DNA of 64,000 nt from Lachnoanaerobaculum umeaense (GCF_003589745.1 NZ_CP032364.1:1240001-1304000), one strand, 5' to 3'. Positions 47,033 through 55,782 are shown, counted from the first letter of the stretch. The notes: generated by a model not told the origin, from the letters alone. A program made the numbers and translations.

Positions 47033-48364
47033 ATGAAGTTATTTAGTGGTGCAGATCTAATTATATATTTCTTTATATACGGGATTTTGGCTTGGGTACT
47101 GAATACAGTTATATACAGTTTAAAAGAACAAAAGTATATTAACACAGGTGTACTGAATATTCCGATAATCGTATGTCCTGCTTTAATTATGATTTTGATG
47201 ATCATAGTGTCATCAGGAAAAAATGTCAGTTATTACGGAATGCTTATGATGGCTTTTATAGATTATTTTATACTGGATAAGATGGGACTGTTTTTCTCGC
47301 AAAGGCTTATTTTAAAAAAGGAAATAAACTCTTTGAGGGATGGCTATGGTAAGAGTTTGAAGCTTAGTTGTATAAATGCAATTATAGTGGTAGGTATATG
47401 TTTTGTACTTTTAAAAACTCTACATCCAATAGTATTTTCCTTTGTATCGCTGATACCTGTAATAATAGTAAATATAATTGCTCTTATATTGGCATTTCTT
47501 TTAATAATGGATACGGTAGCTATTTATATTTTTGTCAGAAAATATCCTATGCAAAGTATGAACAGCAATATAGCTAAGAAGAAAAATACTTTTGGAGAAT
47601 GGATTTCAAAGAATATCTGGAAGAGAATTTATAAGCTTTATCCAAGTCTGTTATCAGATGATTTTGAAGACAGCAATAAAGGTATTTCAGATGCAGATAA
47701 ATTACTTGAAGAAAAGGGTATTATATTTGCAAGGGGAATAAATGTAGCAAAGCTTATTTGGGTACTTTTTATATCCTCACTTATTGGAGATATTGTAGAA
47801 ACTATATATGTACTTATTGTAGGACATGAACTTATGAGACGCTCAAGTTTTGTACTTGGACCTTTCAGTCTGGTGTGGGGACTTGGTGCGGTAATACTTA
47901 CCTTAGCACTTTCAAAAGTAAAAAGACAGAATAATCTGTCTATATTTATATCAGGTTTCTTGTTTGGAGGAGTATTTGAATATCTATGCTCCGTGTTTAC
48001 TGAAGTATTCTTCGGTATGAAGTTTTGGGACTATTCATATATGCCTTTTAATATTGATGGTAGAACAAATCTTTTGTTTATGTTCTTTTGGGGCATAGTG
48101 GCTTTGGTATGGTTTAAATTTATATATCCACCTTTTTCAAAGTTTATAGAGAAAATCCCACCGGTAACAGGCTCAGTCCTTGCAGTGTTTATAGCACTGT
48201 TTTTTATCTGTAACGGGACAGTTACATCAATGGTGATGATAAGAACTACAGACAGAAAAAAACACCCTGAAGCAAGGAATGTAATAGAGCAGTTTATAGA
48301 CAATGAGTATCCGAATGAAGTGGTAAGAAAACTTTGGCCGAATATGAACTTTTTGGAGGAGTAA
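47033..48364 (+). CDS. Membrane protein with two CmpB-like (putative ABC permease) domains
   Basis: 443 residues, about 10-11 transmembrane segments. The second half (~235-385) is a clear ABC_trans_CmpB-type domain (IGDIVETIYVLIVGHELMRRSSFVLGPFSLVWGLG; FGGVFEYLCSVFTEVFFGMKFWDYS). The first half (~1-190) starts with a similar but diverged unit (FFIYGILAWVLNTVIYSLKEQ), pointing to internal duplication. The family name says permease, but no ATPase partner is adjacent and the substrate is unknown. It lies 7 nt after the alkyltransferase gene. Confidence 0.83.
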   Translation: MKLFSGADLIIYFFIYGILAWVLNTVIYSLKEQKYINTGVLNIPIIVCPALIMILMIIVSSGKNVSYYGMLMMAFIDYFILDKMGLFFSQRLILKKEINSLRDGYGKSLKLSCINAIIVVGICFVLLKTLHPIVFSFVSLIPVIIVNIIALILAFLLIMDTVAIYIFVRKYPMQSMNSNIAKKKNTFGEWISKNIWKRIYKLYPSLLSDDFEDSNKGISDADKLLEEKGIIFARGINVAKLIWVLFISSLIGDIVETIYVLIVGHELMRRSSFVLGPFSLVWGLGAVILTLALSKVKRQNNLSIFISGFLFGGVFEYLCSVFTEVFFGMKFWDYSYMPFNIDGRTNLLFMFFWGIVALVWFKFIYPPFSKFIEKIPPVTGSVLAVFIALFFICNGTVTSMVMIRTTDRKKHPEARNVIEQFIDNEYPNEVVRKLWPNMNFLEE

Positions 48365-48368
48365 ATAT

Positions 48369-49424
48369 ATGAAAAAGAGCGGAAAAAGTATAGCGGTCAT
48401 TATGGCATTACTTGCGGCAACATTCTATGCAATAAATACTCCCTTTTCAAAAATTCTGTTGGAAAAAGTTACACCTACATTTATGGCTTCTTTTTTGTAT
48501 CTTGGAGCAGGAATAGGTGTAGGTATAATGTATCTGCTTAATTCAAAAAAAGAGAAGAAAATTGAAAAGCTGTCAAAAACAGATTTACCATATACTGTCG
48601 GAATGATTGTGCTTGATATTTTGGCACCTATATTTTTAATGATTGGAATAAATATAGGCTCGGCTTCAAATGCTTCGCTACTTGGTAACTTTGAAATTGT
48701 AGCAACCACGCTCATTGCTATTTTAATATTCAAAGAGGTTGTAACATCAAGATTGTGGATTGCCATAGGATTTATTACATTTTCAAGTATAGTTCTCTCA
48801 TTTGAAGGAAGCGGAAGTTTTAAATTCTCTTTAGGTTCATTGTTTGTAATACTTGCAACATGTTGTTGGGGACTTGAAAACAACTGTACAAGAATGATTT
48901 CGGATAAGAGTACATATGAGATAGTGATATTAAAAGGAATCTTTTCCGGTACAGGTTCATTTATAATAGCAATTATACTTGGAGAAAATATACCCGGAAT
49001 AAAATATATTTTTATTTCAATGTTGCTTGGATTTGTGGCATATGGTCTCAGTATATTTTTATATATAAGAGCACAGAGAGAGTTGGGCGCCGCCAAAACA
49101 AGTGCATACTATGCCATAGCCCCTTTTATAGGTACTTTTTTATCATTTGCGGTAGACGGTGACAGATTGTCAGAAGTTTATTTTATCGGACTTATCTTTA
49201 TGATAATCGGAAGTGTGATTGTAGTATGTGATACAATGTTAAAAAATCATATTCACTATCATATACATACTATTGTTCATACACATAACGGCTCAACACA
49301 TAAGCATGTAATTAAGCACGAGCATAATCACTCTCATTTGGGTTCACAAGAAAAGCATTGTCATAATCATGATGATTATATAAACAGTATGGAGCATAAA
49401 AGAATGCATGAGTCGGGTGTATAG
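48369..49424 (+). CDS. EamA/DMT-family transporter with His-rich tail
   Basis: 351 residues. Ten transmembrane segments in two EamA repeats (about 8-145 and 155-290; the second has CCWGLENNCTRMISDKS). After ~293 comes a cytoplasmic or outside tail of ~58 residues with 17 histidines in HxH patterns (HIHYHIHTIVHTH, KHEHNHSHLG). The tail suggests binding of Zn, Ni or similar metal, so metal-linked transport is possible; classical DMT substrates are amino acids, purines or drugs. It is 4 nt after the CmpB-like gene. The Rrf2 operator begins 6 nt past its stop. Confidence 0.88.
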   Translation: MKKSGKSIAVIMALLAATFYAINTPFSKILLEKVTPTFMASFLYLGAGIGVGIMYLLNSKKEKKIEKLSKTDLPYTVGMIVLDILAPIFLMIGINIGSASNASLLGNFEIVATTLIAILIFKEVVTSRLWIAIGFITFSSIVLSFEGSGSFKFSLGSLFVILATCCWGLENNCTRMISDKSTYEIVILKGIFSGTGSFIIAIILGENIPGIKYIFISMLLGFVAYGLSIFLYIRAQRELGAAKTSAYYAIAPFIGTFLSFAVDGDRLSEVYFIGLIFMIIGSVIVVCDTMLKNHIHYHIHTIVHTHNGSTHKHVIKHEHNHSHLGSQEKHCHNHDDYINSMEHKRMHESGV

Positions 49425-49430
49425 ATTTAT

Positions 49431-49473
49431 ATTTAATGTAAATATTGACATTACATTAAATGGGATATATTAT
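49431..49473 (+). promoter_or_regulatory. Promoter and operator of the Rrf2 gene
   Basis: TTGACA (49445-49450), 17 bp, TATTAT (49468-49473). A perfect inverted repeat, ATTTAATGTAA (49431-49441) and TTACATTAAAT (49451-49461), encloses the -35. Its core ATGTAAA-N7-ATTACAT recurs before the next operon. Confidence 0.75.
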
Positions 49474-49496
49474 TTTACTAAAAAAGGAGTATACAA

Positions 49497-49922
49497 ATGC
49501 AGATATCAAGCAGATTTACCATAGCATTACATATTTTTGCATGTGTAGAATATTTTAAAGATAAAGAGAAGATAACCAGTGACTTTCTATCAGGTAGTAT
49601 AAGGTCAAATCCGGTAATTATCAGAAACATTCTTTCTCAGTTAAAGAAAGCCGGACTTATAAATGTAGTCAGAGGAACCGGAGGTATAGAGATTATAAAA
49701 GATCCGTCAGAGATAACATTTTATGATGTTTATAAGGCGGTTGAAGCAGTAAAGGAAGATGGACTGTTTCATTTCCATGAGGAGCCAAATCCTGCTTGCC
49801 CTGTAGGGAAAAATATACATGGAATATTGGACGGTAAGCTTAGTGAAATACAGGATGCTATGGAAAACAAGATGAAAACCTATACTATTTTGGATATTGA
49901 AAAGGGTATAAAAGAGATTTAA
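49497..49922 (+). CDS. Rrf2-family transcriptional regulator
   Basis: 141 residues. The N-terminal winged helix (QISSRFTIALHIFACVEYF, NPVIIRNILSQLKKAGLINVVRGTGGIEI) is classic Rrf2. Only one Cys (NPACPVG) remains in the region where IscR/NsrR place three cluster ligands, so an Fe-S cluster of that type is unlikely. It is closer to YwnA/YwgB-like members that sense small thiol or electrophile signals. It probably represses itself and the downstream SnoaL-OpuC-SirTM operon through a shared palindrome. A terminator follows. Confidence 0.92.
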   Translation: MQISSRFTIALHIFACVEYFKDKEKITSDFLSGSIRSNPVIIRNILSQLKKAGLINVVRGTGGIEIIKDPSEITFYDVYKAVEAVKEDGLFHFHEEPNPACPVGKNIHGILDGKLSEIQDAMENKMKTYTILDIEKGIKEI

Positions 49923-49928
49923 TACTAA

Positions 49929-49954
49929 AAGATGCTTGTAACGGCATCTTTTTT
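49929..49954 (+). terminator. Terminator after the Rrf2 gene
   Basis: AAGATGC (49929-49935), 8 nt loop, GCATCTT (49944-49950), then TTTT. Confidence 0.85.
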
Positions 49955-49965
49955 AAATTAGAGTA

Positions 49966-49999
49966 TTGACAAGCTTGATGTAATGATTTATATTACATC
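49966..49999 (+). promoter_or_regulatory. Promoter and Rrf2-type operator of the SirTM operon
   Basis: TTGACA (49966-49971), 17 bp, TATATT (49989-49994). GATGTAAT (49977-49984), GATTTAT, ATTACATC (49992-49999) lies between and over the boxes, with the same ATGTAAW-N7-ATTACAT core and spacing as the Rrf2 gene's own site. Confidence 0.75.
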
Positions 50000-50035
50000 T
50001 ATAATAAATATTAAAAAATTTATGAGGTAAAAGTT

Positions 50036-50797
50036 ATGTCAAATAAAATGGATAATGCTAAGAACTTATATATAAGAGGTATACAGGATGGAGAAATTGA
50101 TGAAGTATTATCAAATTATATGGGGGAGAGCTATACGCAGCACAGTACAGGAGTGGGGGAAGGAAAAGAAGGCTTTAGAGCATTTTTCTTGGACTTCTTT
50201 AAAAGAAATCCAAGGAGAGAGATACAAATAGTTCGTGCAATAGAGGATGGAGATTTTGTTTTCCTGCATGTTTTACAAAACTTAAATGACGGTAGTGTAA
50301 AATGGATAACTATGGATGTTTTCAGAGCAAATGAAGCAGGAAAAATAGTGGAGCATTGGGATGTTATAGACGCTTATCCTGAAAGTATTGTTAATGAAGA
50401 TCCGATATTGGGTGAGTTTTGTGTAAAAGATTTAGAAAAAACTGAAAGCAATAAGAAGACAATAAGATTATTTCTTACCGAGGTATTGCAGAATAAGGAA
50501 TTGGATAAATATCATGACTATGTATCAAATGATATTATTGAGCACAGTCAGTGGATACAGCAAGAAAATACAGACTTTAAAGAAGCTGTCAAAAAGTTCG
50601 GAGTATACTATGATTTTGTTTTTAAAGTTATCGGACAAGGTGATCATGTAGTTGCATATTCTCAAGTGATAGTTGATGGAAAAGCGTATGCAATATTTGA
50701 TTTATTCAGATTAAAAGACGGGAAAATAGTGGAACACTGGGATAATAGAGAAATAGTACCTTCAAGGGATGAATTAACAAATTCAGGTAAGTTTTAG
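50036..50797 (+). CDS. Tandem SnoaL/NTF2-like protein
   Basis: 253 residues made of two NTF2-like halves (about 5-125 and 135-253). Each half ends with the same phrase: GKIVEHWDVIDAYPES and GKIVEHWDNREIVPS; each starts with a helix and a YTQHS/IEHSQW segment. This fold binds small ligands or catalyses isomerase/hydrolase steps; the substrate is not visible. It is the first gene of the Rrf2-controlled operon (17 nt before the permease), so it may act on the imported compound or a stress metabolite. Confidence 0.85.
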   Translation: MSNKMDNAKNLYIRGIQDGEIDEVLSNYMGESYTQHSTGVGEGKEGFRAFFLDFFKRNPRREIQIVRAIEDGDFVFLHVLQNLNDGSVKWITMDVFRANEAGKIVEHWDVIDAYPESIVNEDPILGEFCVKDLEKTESNKKTIRLFLTEVLQNKELDKYHDYVSNDIIEHSQWIQQENTDFKEAVKKFGVYYDFVFKVIGQGDHVVAYSQVIVDGKAYAIFDLFRLKDGKIVEHWDNREIVPSRDELTNSGKF

Positions 50798-50814
50798 TTT
50801 TTACAGGAGTAGTA

Positions 50815-52353
50815 ATGTTAAAGGAAATAGGAATATTAGTAAGTACAAAATGGGATTTTTTTGGAAAACTTTTGATACAACACATTGAAATTTCAATCAT
50901 TGCGGTTTTAATTGCAATAGTTTTAGGTGGTATAGTTGGAATTGCAATCAGCGAATATCAAAAAAGTGCGAAGCTTATACTGGGAGCTATCAATTTTTTA
51001 TATACGATTCCATCTATTTCAATGCTCGGTTTTTTAATACCGTTTTCAGGAATAGGTAATGTCACTGCCATCATTGCTTTAACTATATATGCACTGCTTC
51101 CGATGGTAAGAAATACTTATACAGGAATGATAAATGTAGATGCAGGTATTTTAGAAGCAGCTAAAGGAATGGGAAGTACAAAAAAGCAAATACTTCTTAG
51201 AGTACAAATACCTCTTGCTATGCCGGTTATAGTATCAGGTATTAGAAATATGGTCACTATGACTATTGCACTTACAGGTATTGCCTCATTTATAGGAGCA
51301 GGTGGACTTGGAGTAGCTATTTACAGAGGTATTACAACAAATAATGCGGCAATGACTGTAACAGGAAGCTTATTGATTGCTGTTTTGGCGTTGACTGTAG
51401 ATTTTATATTGGGATTCGTTGAAAAAAGAATGATGAAGCATGGTAAGGAAGCAAGAAAGCAGAATAAATTAATGGCTGTAACAGCATTGGTTTTAATTGC
51501 TTGTGTAGTTATTACAGGACTTATCCCCGGAAAAAATAAGAATGTAATTCATCTTGCAACCAAACCTATGACAGAACAATATATTCTGGGAGAAATGTTG
51601 AAACTTTATATAGAGAAAGATACAAATCTAACTGTTGATATTACGCAAGGAGTGGGTGGAGGAACATCAAATATTGAGCCGGCTATGGAGAGTGGAGAAT
51701 TTGATCTCTATCCTGAATATACCGGAACAGGCTGGAATATGGTATTAAAGCACACAGGACAATACAGTGAAGAACAGTTTGATGATTTACAAAAAGAGTA
51801 TCAGGAAGAGCTTGGACTTACATGGGATGTGATGCTTGGTTTTAACAATACTTATGGTATCGCTATAAAAAAAGATATTGCAGAAGAAAACAATATAAAA
51901 ACATACTCGGATTTACAAAAATTAAACGGGCAGTTAATTCTCGGTGCAGAATATGATTTCTTTGAGCGTCAGGACGGATTTGACATGTTATGTAAAACAT
52001 ATGATCTTAAATTCGCTTCAACAAGTGATATGGATATGGGATTAAAGTATCAAGCTATCAACAGTGGTAAAATAGATATAATGCCTGTAAATACTACAGA
52101 CGGACAGCTGGCACAAGCTAATGTGGTATTGCTGGAGGATGACAAAGCAATGTATCCTTCTTATCAGGCAGGAATGGTAGTAAGAGAAGATGTATTAAAA
52201 GAATATCCACAGATTCATGAAGCATTACAAAAGTTTGACAGACTGATAAGTGAATCTGATATACAAAGAATGAATTATGAGGTTGAGACTGAAAAGAAAG
52301 AACCTAAAAATGTTGCAAGGGCATTCTTATTAGAAAAGGGGCTTTTAGAATAG
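50815..52353 (+). CDS. OpuC-type ABC transporter permease-substrate-binding fusion
   Basis: 512 residues. ~20-205 is a BPD-type permease (five to six segments; EAAKGMGSTKKQILLRVQIPLAMPVI is the EAA loop). A further transmembrane segment (~220-240) tethers the binding domain outside (~245-512), with NVIHLATKPMTEQYILGEML, FDLYPEYTGTGW and an aromatic-rich pocket typical of quaternary-amine binders (glycine betaine, choline, carnitine). Fusion of both subunits is known in this class. The ATPase is encoded 13 nt downstream. Likely an osmolyte or choline importer. Confidence 0.92.
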   Translation: MLKEIGILVSTKWDFFGKLLIQHIEISIIAVLIAIVLGGIVGIAISEYQKSAKLILGAINFLYTIPSISMLGFLIPFSGIGNVTAIIALTIYALLPMVRNTYTGMINVDAGILEAAKGMGSTKKQILLRVQIPLAMPVIVSGIRNMVTMTIALTGIASFIGAGGLGVAIYRGITTNNAAMTVTGSLLIAVLALTVDFILGFVEKRMMKHGKEARKQNKLMAVTALVLIACVVITGLIPGKNKNVIHLATKPMTEQYILGEMLKLYIEKDTNLTVDITQGVGGGTSNIEPAMESGEFDLYPEYTGTGWNMVLKHTGQYSEEQFDDLQKEYQEELGLTWDVMLGFNNTYGIAIKKDIAEENNIKTYSDLQKLNGQLILGAEYDFFERQDGFDMLCKTYDLKFASTSDMDMGLKYQAINSGKIDIMPVNTTDGQLAQANVVLLEDDKAMYPSYQAGMVVREDVLKEYPQIHEALQKFDRLISESDIQRMNYEVETEKKEPKNVARAFLLEKGLLE

Positions 52354-52366
52354 AAAGGAGCAGCTT

Positions 52367-53164
52367 ATGTCAACAGCTATTGAATTTTCGCATATAAGAA
52401 AAAGTTATGGAGATACGGTAATTATTCCGGATTTGAATTTACAAGTAGAAAAGGGTGAGTTTGTAACTATAGTCGGTTCTTCAGGCTGTGGAAAAACTAC
52501 AGCACTAAAGATGATAAACGGACTCTATGAACCGACCTCCGGAGATATTTTCGTGAATGGAGAAAATATTAAAAATATTGATATGATCAATCTTAGAAGA
52601 AGTATCGGATATGCTATTCAGGGAAGTGTATTATTTCCCAATATGACTGTAGAAGAAAATATTTCCTATGTCCCAAGACTTTGGAATAAAAATGATAAAG
52701 AAAAGACTAAAAAGGCAGTGGATAAATGGATGGAAGTAATAGGTCTGGACTCATCTATGAAAGACAGATATCCTTCTGAATTATCAGGCGGTCAGCAGCA
52801 GAGAGTAGGAATTGCGAGAGCATTGGCGGCATCTCCGGATATATTGCTTATGGATGAGCCGTTTGGAGCTGTAGATGCTATTACCAGAGAACAGCTACAA
52901 AATGAGTTGAAGTCTTTGCATAAGAAAACAGGTATTACAATATTATTTGTTACACATGATATTGAAGAAGCATTAAAGCTTGGAACAAAAGTTTTGGTTC
53001 TTTATAAGGGTGAGATAGAGCAGTATGCAAAACCATGTGATATAGTACAAAATCCGTCTACAGATTTTGTAAAAAAACTTGTAGAAAAACAAAGAAGGGC
53101 TTGCAACTTACCCGATGAGAGACTTATGGAATGCGAGTATTGCGGTGCAAATATAGTTTCATAA
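52367..53164 (+). CDS. OpuC-type ABC transporter ATP-binding protein
   Basis: 265 residues. Walker A GSSGCGKTT, signature LSGGQQQRVGIARALA, Walker B ILLMDEPFGAVDAITR and switch His in FVTHDIEEALKLG are intact. It belongs to the ProV/OpuCA group but ends shortly after the ABC domain: the CBS pair that senses ionic strength is absent, so osmotic gating of that kind is not expected. The C-terminus ends in a short CEYCG motif, possibly a metal or disulfide site. AAAGGAG lies 6 nt before the ATG. Confidence 0.93.
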   Translation: MSTAIEFSHIRKSYGDTVIIPDLNLQVEKGEFVTIVGSSGCGKTTALKMINGLYEPTSGDIFVNGENIKNIDMINLRRSIGYAIQGSVLFPNMTVEENISYVPRLWNKNDKEKTKKAVDKWMEVIGLDSSMKDRYPSELSGGQQQRVGIARALAASPDILLMDEPFGAVDAITREQLQNELKSLHKKTGITILFVTHDIEEALKLGTKVLVLYKGEIEQYAKPCDIVQNPSTDFVKKLVEKQRRACNLPDERLMECEYCGANIVS

Positions 53165-53176
53165 CGGGAGGTCAAT

Positions 53177-53974
53177 ATGAATCAAAATGAAAGACTTGAT
53201 TATCTTATAGAAGCTTTTAAAGAAGACTCAGGAGAGTATAGGAACTTAAAAGTACCTGTAGATACAGACGGGAAGAAAAGAATACTACGTTCTCTTATGA
53301 ATATCAGAATGCCGAGGGAAATGAATATTGAGGTATTAAAAATACAAGATGAATATCTTAGAGAAGCTATAAATGAAAACGGTATAGTATATATTTCCGA
53401 TATAGATAAAGCAGAAGACAATATCTCTATATGGCAGGGAGATATTACAAGGCTGAAGGTGGATGCAATAGTTAATGCTGCAAACTCACAGATGCTTGGT
53501 TGCTTTATTCCCATGCATACCTGTATTGATAATTGTATACATACATTTGCCGGTGTGGAACTTAGAAATGAATGTAACAAAAAAATGAATCAGCTGAAGA
53601 TCCGCTATGGCAGAGATTATGAACAACCTACAGCAATTCCTATGCTCACAGATGCTTATAATCTTCCTGCAAAAAAGATTGTTCATATAGTCGGCCCTAT
53701 TGTACAAGGGGGACTTAGCAAAAGGAATGAGGAAGATCTTAAAAACTGTTATAAAAACACTTTAGATCTTTGCGTTGAAAACGGATTGAGAAGCGTGGCA
53801 TTTTGCTGTGTATCCACCGGAGTATTTCATTTTCCGAATAAAAGAGCAGCCGAAATTGCAGTAGCAACTGTAAGAGAATGGTTAAAAGAAAATCGAGGTA
53901 AAATGGACCTTGTAATATTTAATGTATTTAAGGATGAAGATAAGAAATATTACGAGAAAGAAGTTTCAGTATAA
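53177..53974 (+). CDS. Zinc-loop macrodomain, protein ADP-ribose hydrolase (SirTM-associated)
   Basis: 265 residues. An N-terminal extension (~1-80) is followed by the macrodomain (~85-262): DAIVNAANSQMLG (NAANS 100-104) binds ADP-ribose, CVSTGVFHFPNKRAAEIAV near 215 is the second loop. The Cys/His pattern C109-x4-H114-x-C116 with CFIPMHTCIDNCIH is the zinc-binding loop of the SirTM-linked macrodomains. These remove ADP-ribose from proteins modified by SirTM. The SirTM gene follows 23 nt later, confirming the pair. Confidence 0.93.
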   Translation: MNQNERLDYLIEAFKEDSGEYRNLKVPVDTDGKKRILRSLMNIRMPREMNIEVLKIQDEYLREAINENGIVYISDIDKAEDNISIWQGDITRLKVDAIVNAANSQMLGCFIPMHTCIDNCIHTFAGVELRNECNKKMNQLKIRYGRDYEQPTAIPMLTDAYNLPAKKIVHIVGPIVQGGLSKRNEEDLKNCYKNTLDLCVENGLRSVAFCCVSTGVFHFPNKRAAEIAVATVREWLKENRGKMDLVIFNVFKDEDKKYYEKEVSV

Positions 53975-53997
53975 ATTTGTAGAAGGAGGACTGTGCT

Positions 53998-54990
53998 ATG
54001 GACAAGGTTTTTGCTAAAAGACCAAACGGTTATCAAGACTCAATATCTAAGGGAATAGCTGCGGCACACTACTTTAGAGGTAGAGCTTCATATGGTAAAG
54101 GCGGCATGGATGCTCAGATAAAAAGACTTAAAGAAGAAATAGAAAATGCCGATGCGATTTTGATTGGAGCCGGTGCAGGCCTCTCTACATCTGCGGGCTT
54201 TACATACACCGGTGAAAGATTTGATAAGTATTTCTTTGATTTTGCAAAGACTTTCGGTATAAAAGATATATATTCAGGCGGTTTTTATCCGTTTCCGAAG
54301 AAAGAGATATTTTGGGCATGGTGGGCAAGGCATATTTATTTTAACAGATATGTTGATGCGCCAAAACCTGTATATAAGGACTTATTTAACTTGGTTAAGG
54401 ATAAGGACTACTTTGTAATTACCACAAATGTAGACCATCAGTTTCAAAGAGCAGGATTTGATAAGAAAAGACTTTTCTACACTCAGGGAGATTACGGACT
54501 TTTTCAAAGTACAAATCCGGATTGCAAATATACCTTTGATAATAAAGTGTGGGTAGAAAAAGCCTTAAAAGCGCAGGGATTTATCAGAAATGATAAGAAT
54601 GAGTTTATTGTACCTGTGAATAAAGATATTCTTATGGAAATACCTACTGAACTTATACCGAAAACTCAGGAAGGTGATGATGTGACTACAAATCTTCGAG
54701 CTGATGATACTTTTGTAGAGGATGGAGGCTGGCATAATGCTTCAAGTAATTATGCTGATTTTATAAGAAGACATGAAAACCTGCATATACTCTTTTTAGA
54801 ACTTGGAGTAGGAGCAAATACTCCTGTAATTATAAAATATCCTTTCTGGCAGATGACATATGACAATAAAAAGGCGATATATGCCTGTTTAAATTATGGA
54901 GAAGCCTTCTGCCCTGAGAAGATAAATGATAGAAGTATCTGTATTGACGGGGATATTGGAGAAATTCTATCACAGCTTAAAGAAAAGTGA
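53998..54990 (+). CDS. Class M sirtuin (SirTM), protein ADP-ribosyltransferase
   Basis: 330 residues. NAD-binding motifs GAGAGLS (57-63) and TTNVDHQ (142-148) are present. The sirtuin catalytic His is replaced by Gln163 (TQGDYG), and the four-Cys zinc module is absent; both are hallmarks of SirTM, which transfers ADP-ribose rather than deacetylating. Known SirTM loci encode a lipoylated GcvH-like target and a lipoate ligase; neither is seen here. Instead the operon has an OpuC-type transporter and a SnoaL-like protein, under an Rrf2-type operator. The natural target is unknown. Confidence 0.93.
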   Translation: MDKVFAKRPNGYQDSISKGIAAAHYFRGRASYGKGGMDAQIKRLKEEIENADAILIGAGAGLSTSAGFTYTGERFDKYFFDFAKTFGIKDIYSGGFYPFPKKEIFWAWWARHIYFNRYVDAPKPVYKDLFNLVKDKDYFVITTNVDHQFQRAGFDKKRLFYTQGDYGLFQSTNPDCKYTFDNKVWVEKALKAQGFIRNDKNEFIVPVNKDILMEIPTELIPKTQEGDDVTTNLRADDTFVEDGGWHNASSNYADFIRRHENLHILFLELGVGANTPVIIKYPFWQMTYDNKKAIYACLNYGEAFCPEKINDRSICIDGDIGEILSQLKEK

Positions 54991-55007
54991 TAGTTCTAAG
55001 GCATATA

Positions 55008-55048
55008 TTGAAACTATGTCACGAATAATATACAATATTAGTGACATA
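55008..55048 (+). promoter_or_regulatory. Promoter with flanking dyad before the GNAT gene
   Basis: TTGAAA (55008-55013), 17 bp, TACAAT (55031-55036). TATGTCAC (55015-55022) and GTGACATA (55041-55048), a perfect 8 bp inverted repeat 18 bp apart, bracket the -10. It could be an operator or a cruciform/terminator-like stem for the SirTM operon. Confidence 0.5.
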
Positions 55049-55128
55049 ATAAAAGGATGTTCTAATTGATTTTAAAGTGGACGGTTTTTAAATATTAAAG
55101 CTTGACTACGTGAAGGAGTGGAGAAAAT

Positions 55129-55782
55129 ATGAGTATATTTACACCTGAAGTAAGCATAATAATAAAAGAAGCAAGACCTGAAGATGCAGTTAAACTGATT
55201 GAATACACAAAGATAGTAGGTGCGCAAACCGATAATCTAAGCTTCGGTAAAGAAGGAGCGGGAGATACACCTGAGGTAGAAGAGTTTATCAAAAGAATTG
55301 GTTCAGATTCAAAGTCTGTGATGTATTTTGCATGGAAAAATGATGATATAGTCGGATGTGCAAATATAAGCAGTATGAAGCGAAGAATGAGTCATAGAGC
55401 AAACTTTGCTATAAGTGTTGCCAAATCGGAATGGGGAAGCGGAATTGGAAGTGCACTTTTAGAAAAATGTATTTCCTTTGCAAAAGACAATGAAATAGAA
55501 ATAATAAACCTAGATACAAGGAGTGATAATTTTCGAGCAATCAGCCTCTATAAAAAGTTCGGATTTGTAAAAATCGGCCGGATGCCTGCTTTTTCAAAAA
55601 TAAACGGTGAATATATAGATGCGGATTTGATGTATCTGGACTTGAGAGAAAAAAGTAATAATAGAAGAAAAATAGAAGCATTTGAAAGATTAGAGGCAAT
55701 AAGAAGAGAAAATAAAAAAGAAATTGATTTTAATAAAGAAAGAGAGGAGGCAATGAATAAAAAACATAAAATACAGCCTTAA
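55129..55782 (+). CDS. GNAT-family N-acetyltransferase
   Basis: 217 residues. The GNAT fold spans ~8-180: ANFAISVAKSEWGSGIGSALLEKCISFA is motif A (acetyl-CoA pyrophosphate loop), and LDTRSDNFRAISLYKKFGFVKIGRMPAF is motif B, typical of RimI/PhnO-like or YhhY-like enzymes. ~180-217 is a charged helical tail. The acceptor (protein, amino acid, drug) cannot be told. It has its own promoter, 138 nt after SirTM. A hairpin overlapping its stop ends the unit. Confidence 0.88.
   Translation: MSIFTPEVSIIIKEARPEDAVKLIEYTKIVGAQTDNLSFGKEGAGDTPEVEEFIKRIGSDSKSVMYFAWKNDDIVGCANISSMKRRMSHRANFAISVAKSEWGSGIGSALLEKCISFAKDNEIEIINLDTRSDNFRAISLYKKFGFVKIGRMPAFSKINGEYIDADLMYLDLREKSNNRRKIEAFERLEAIRRENKKEIDFNKEREEAMNKKHKIQP

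Noticed and set aside
50036..55128. GcvH-L or lipoate-ligase gene in the SirTM operon
   Set aside because: No frame in the region encodes a lipoyl-domain protein or LplA-like ligase.
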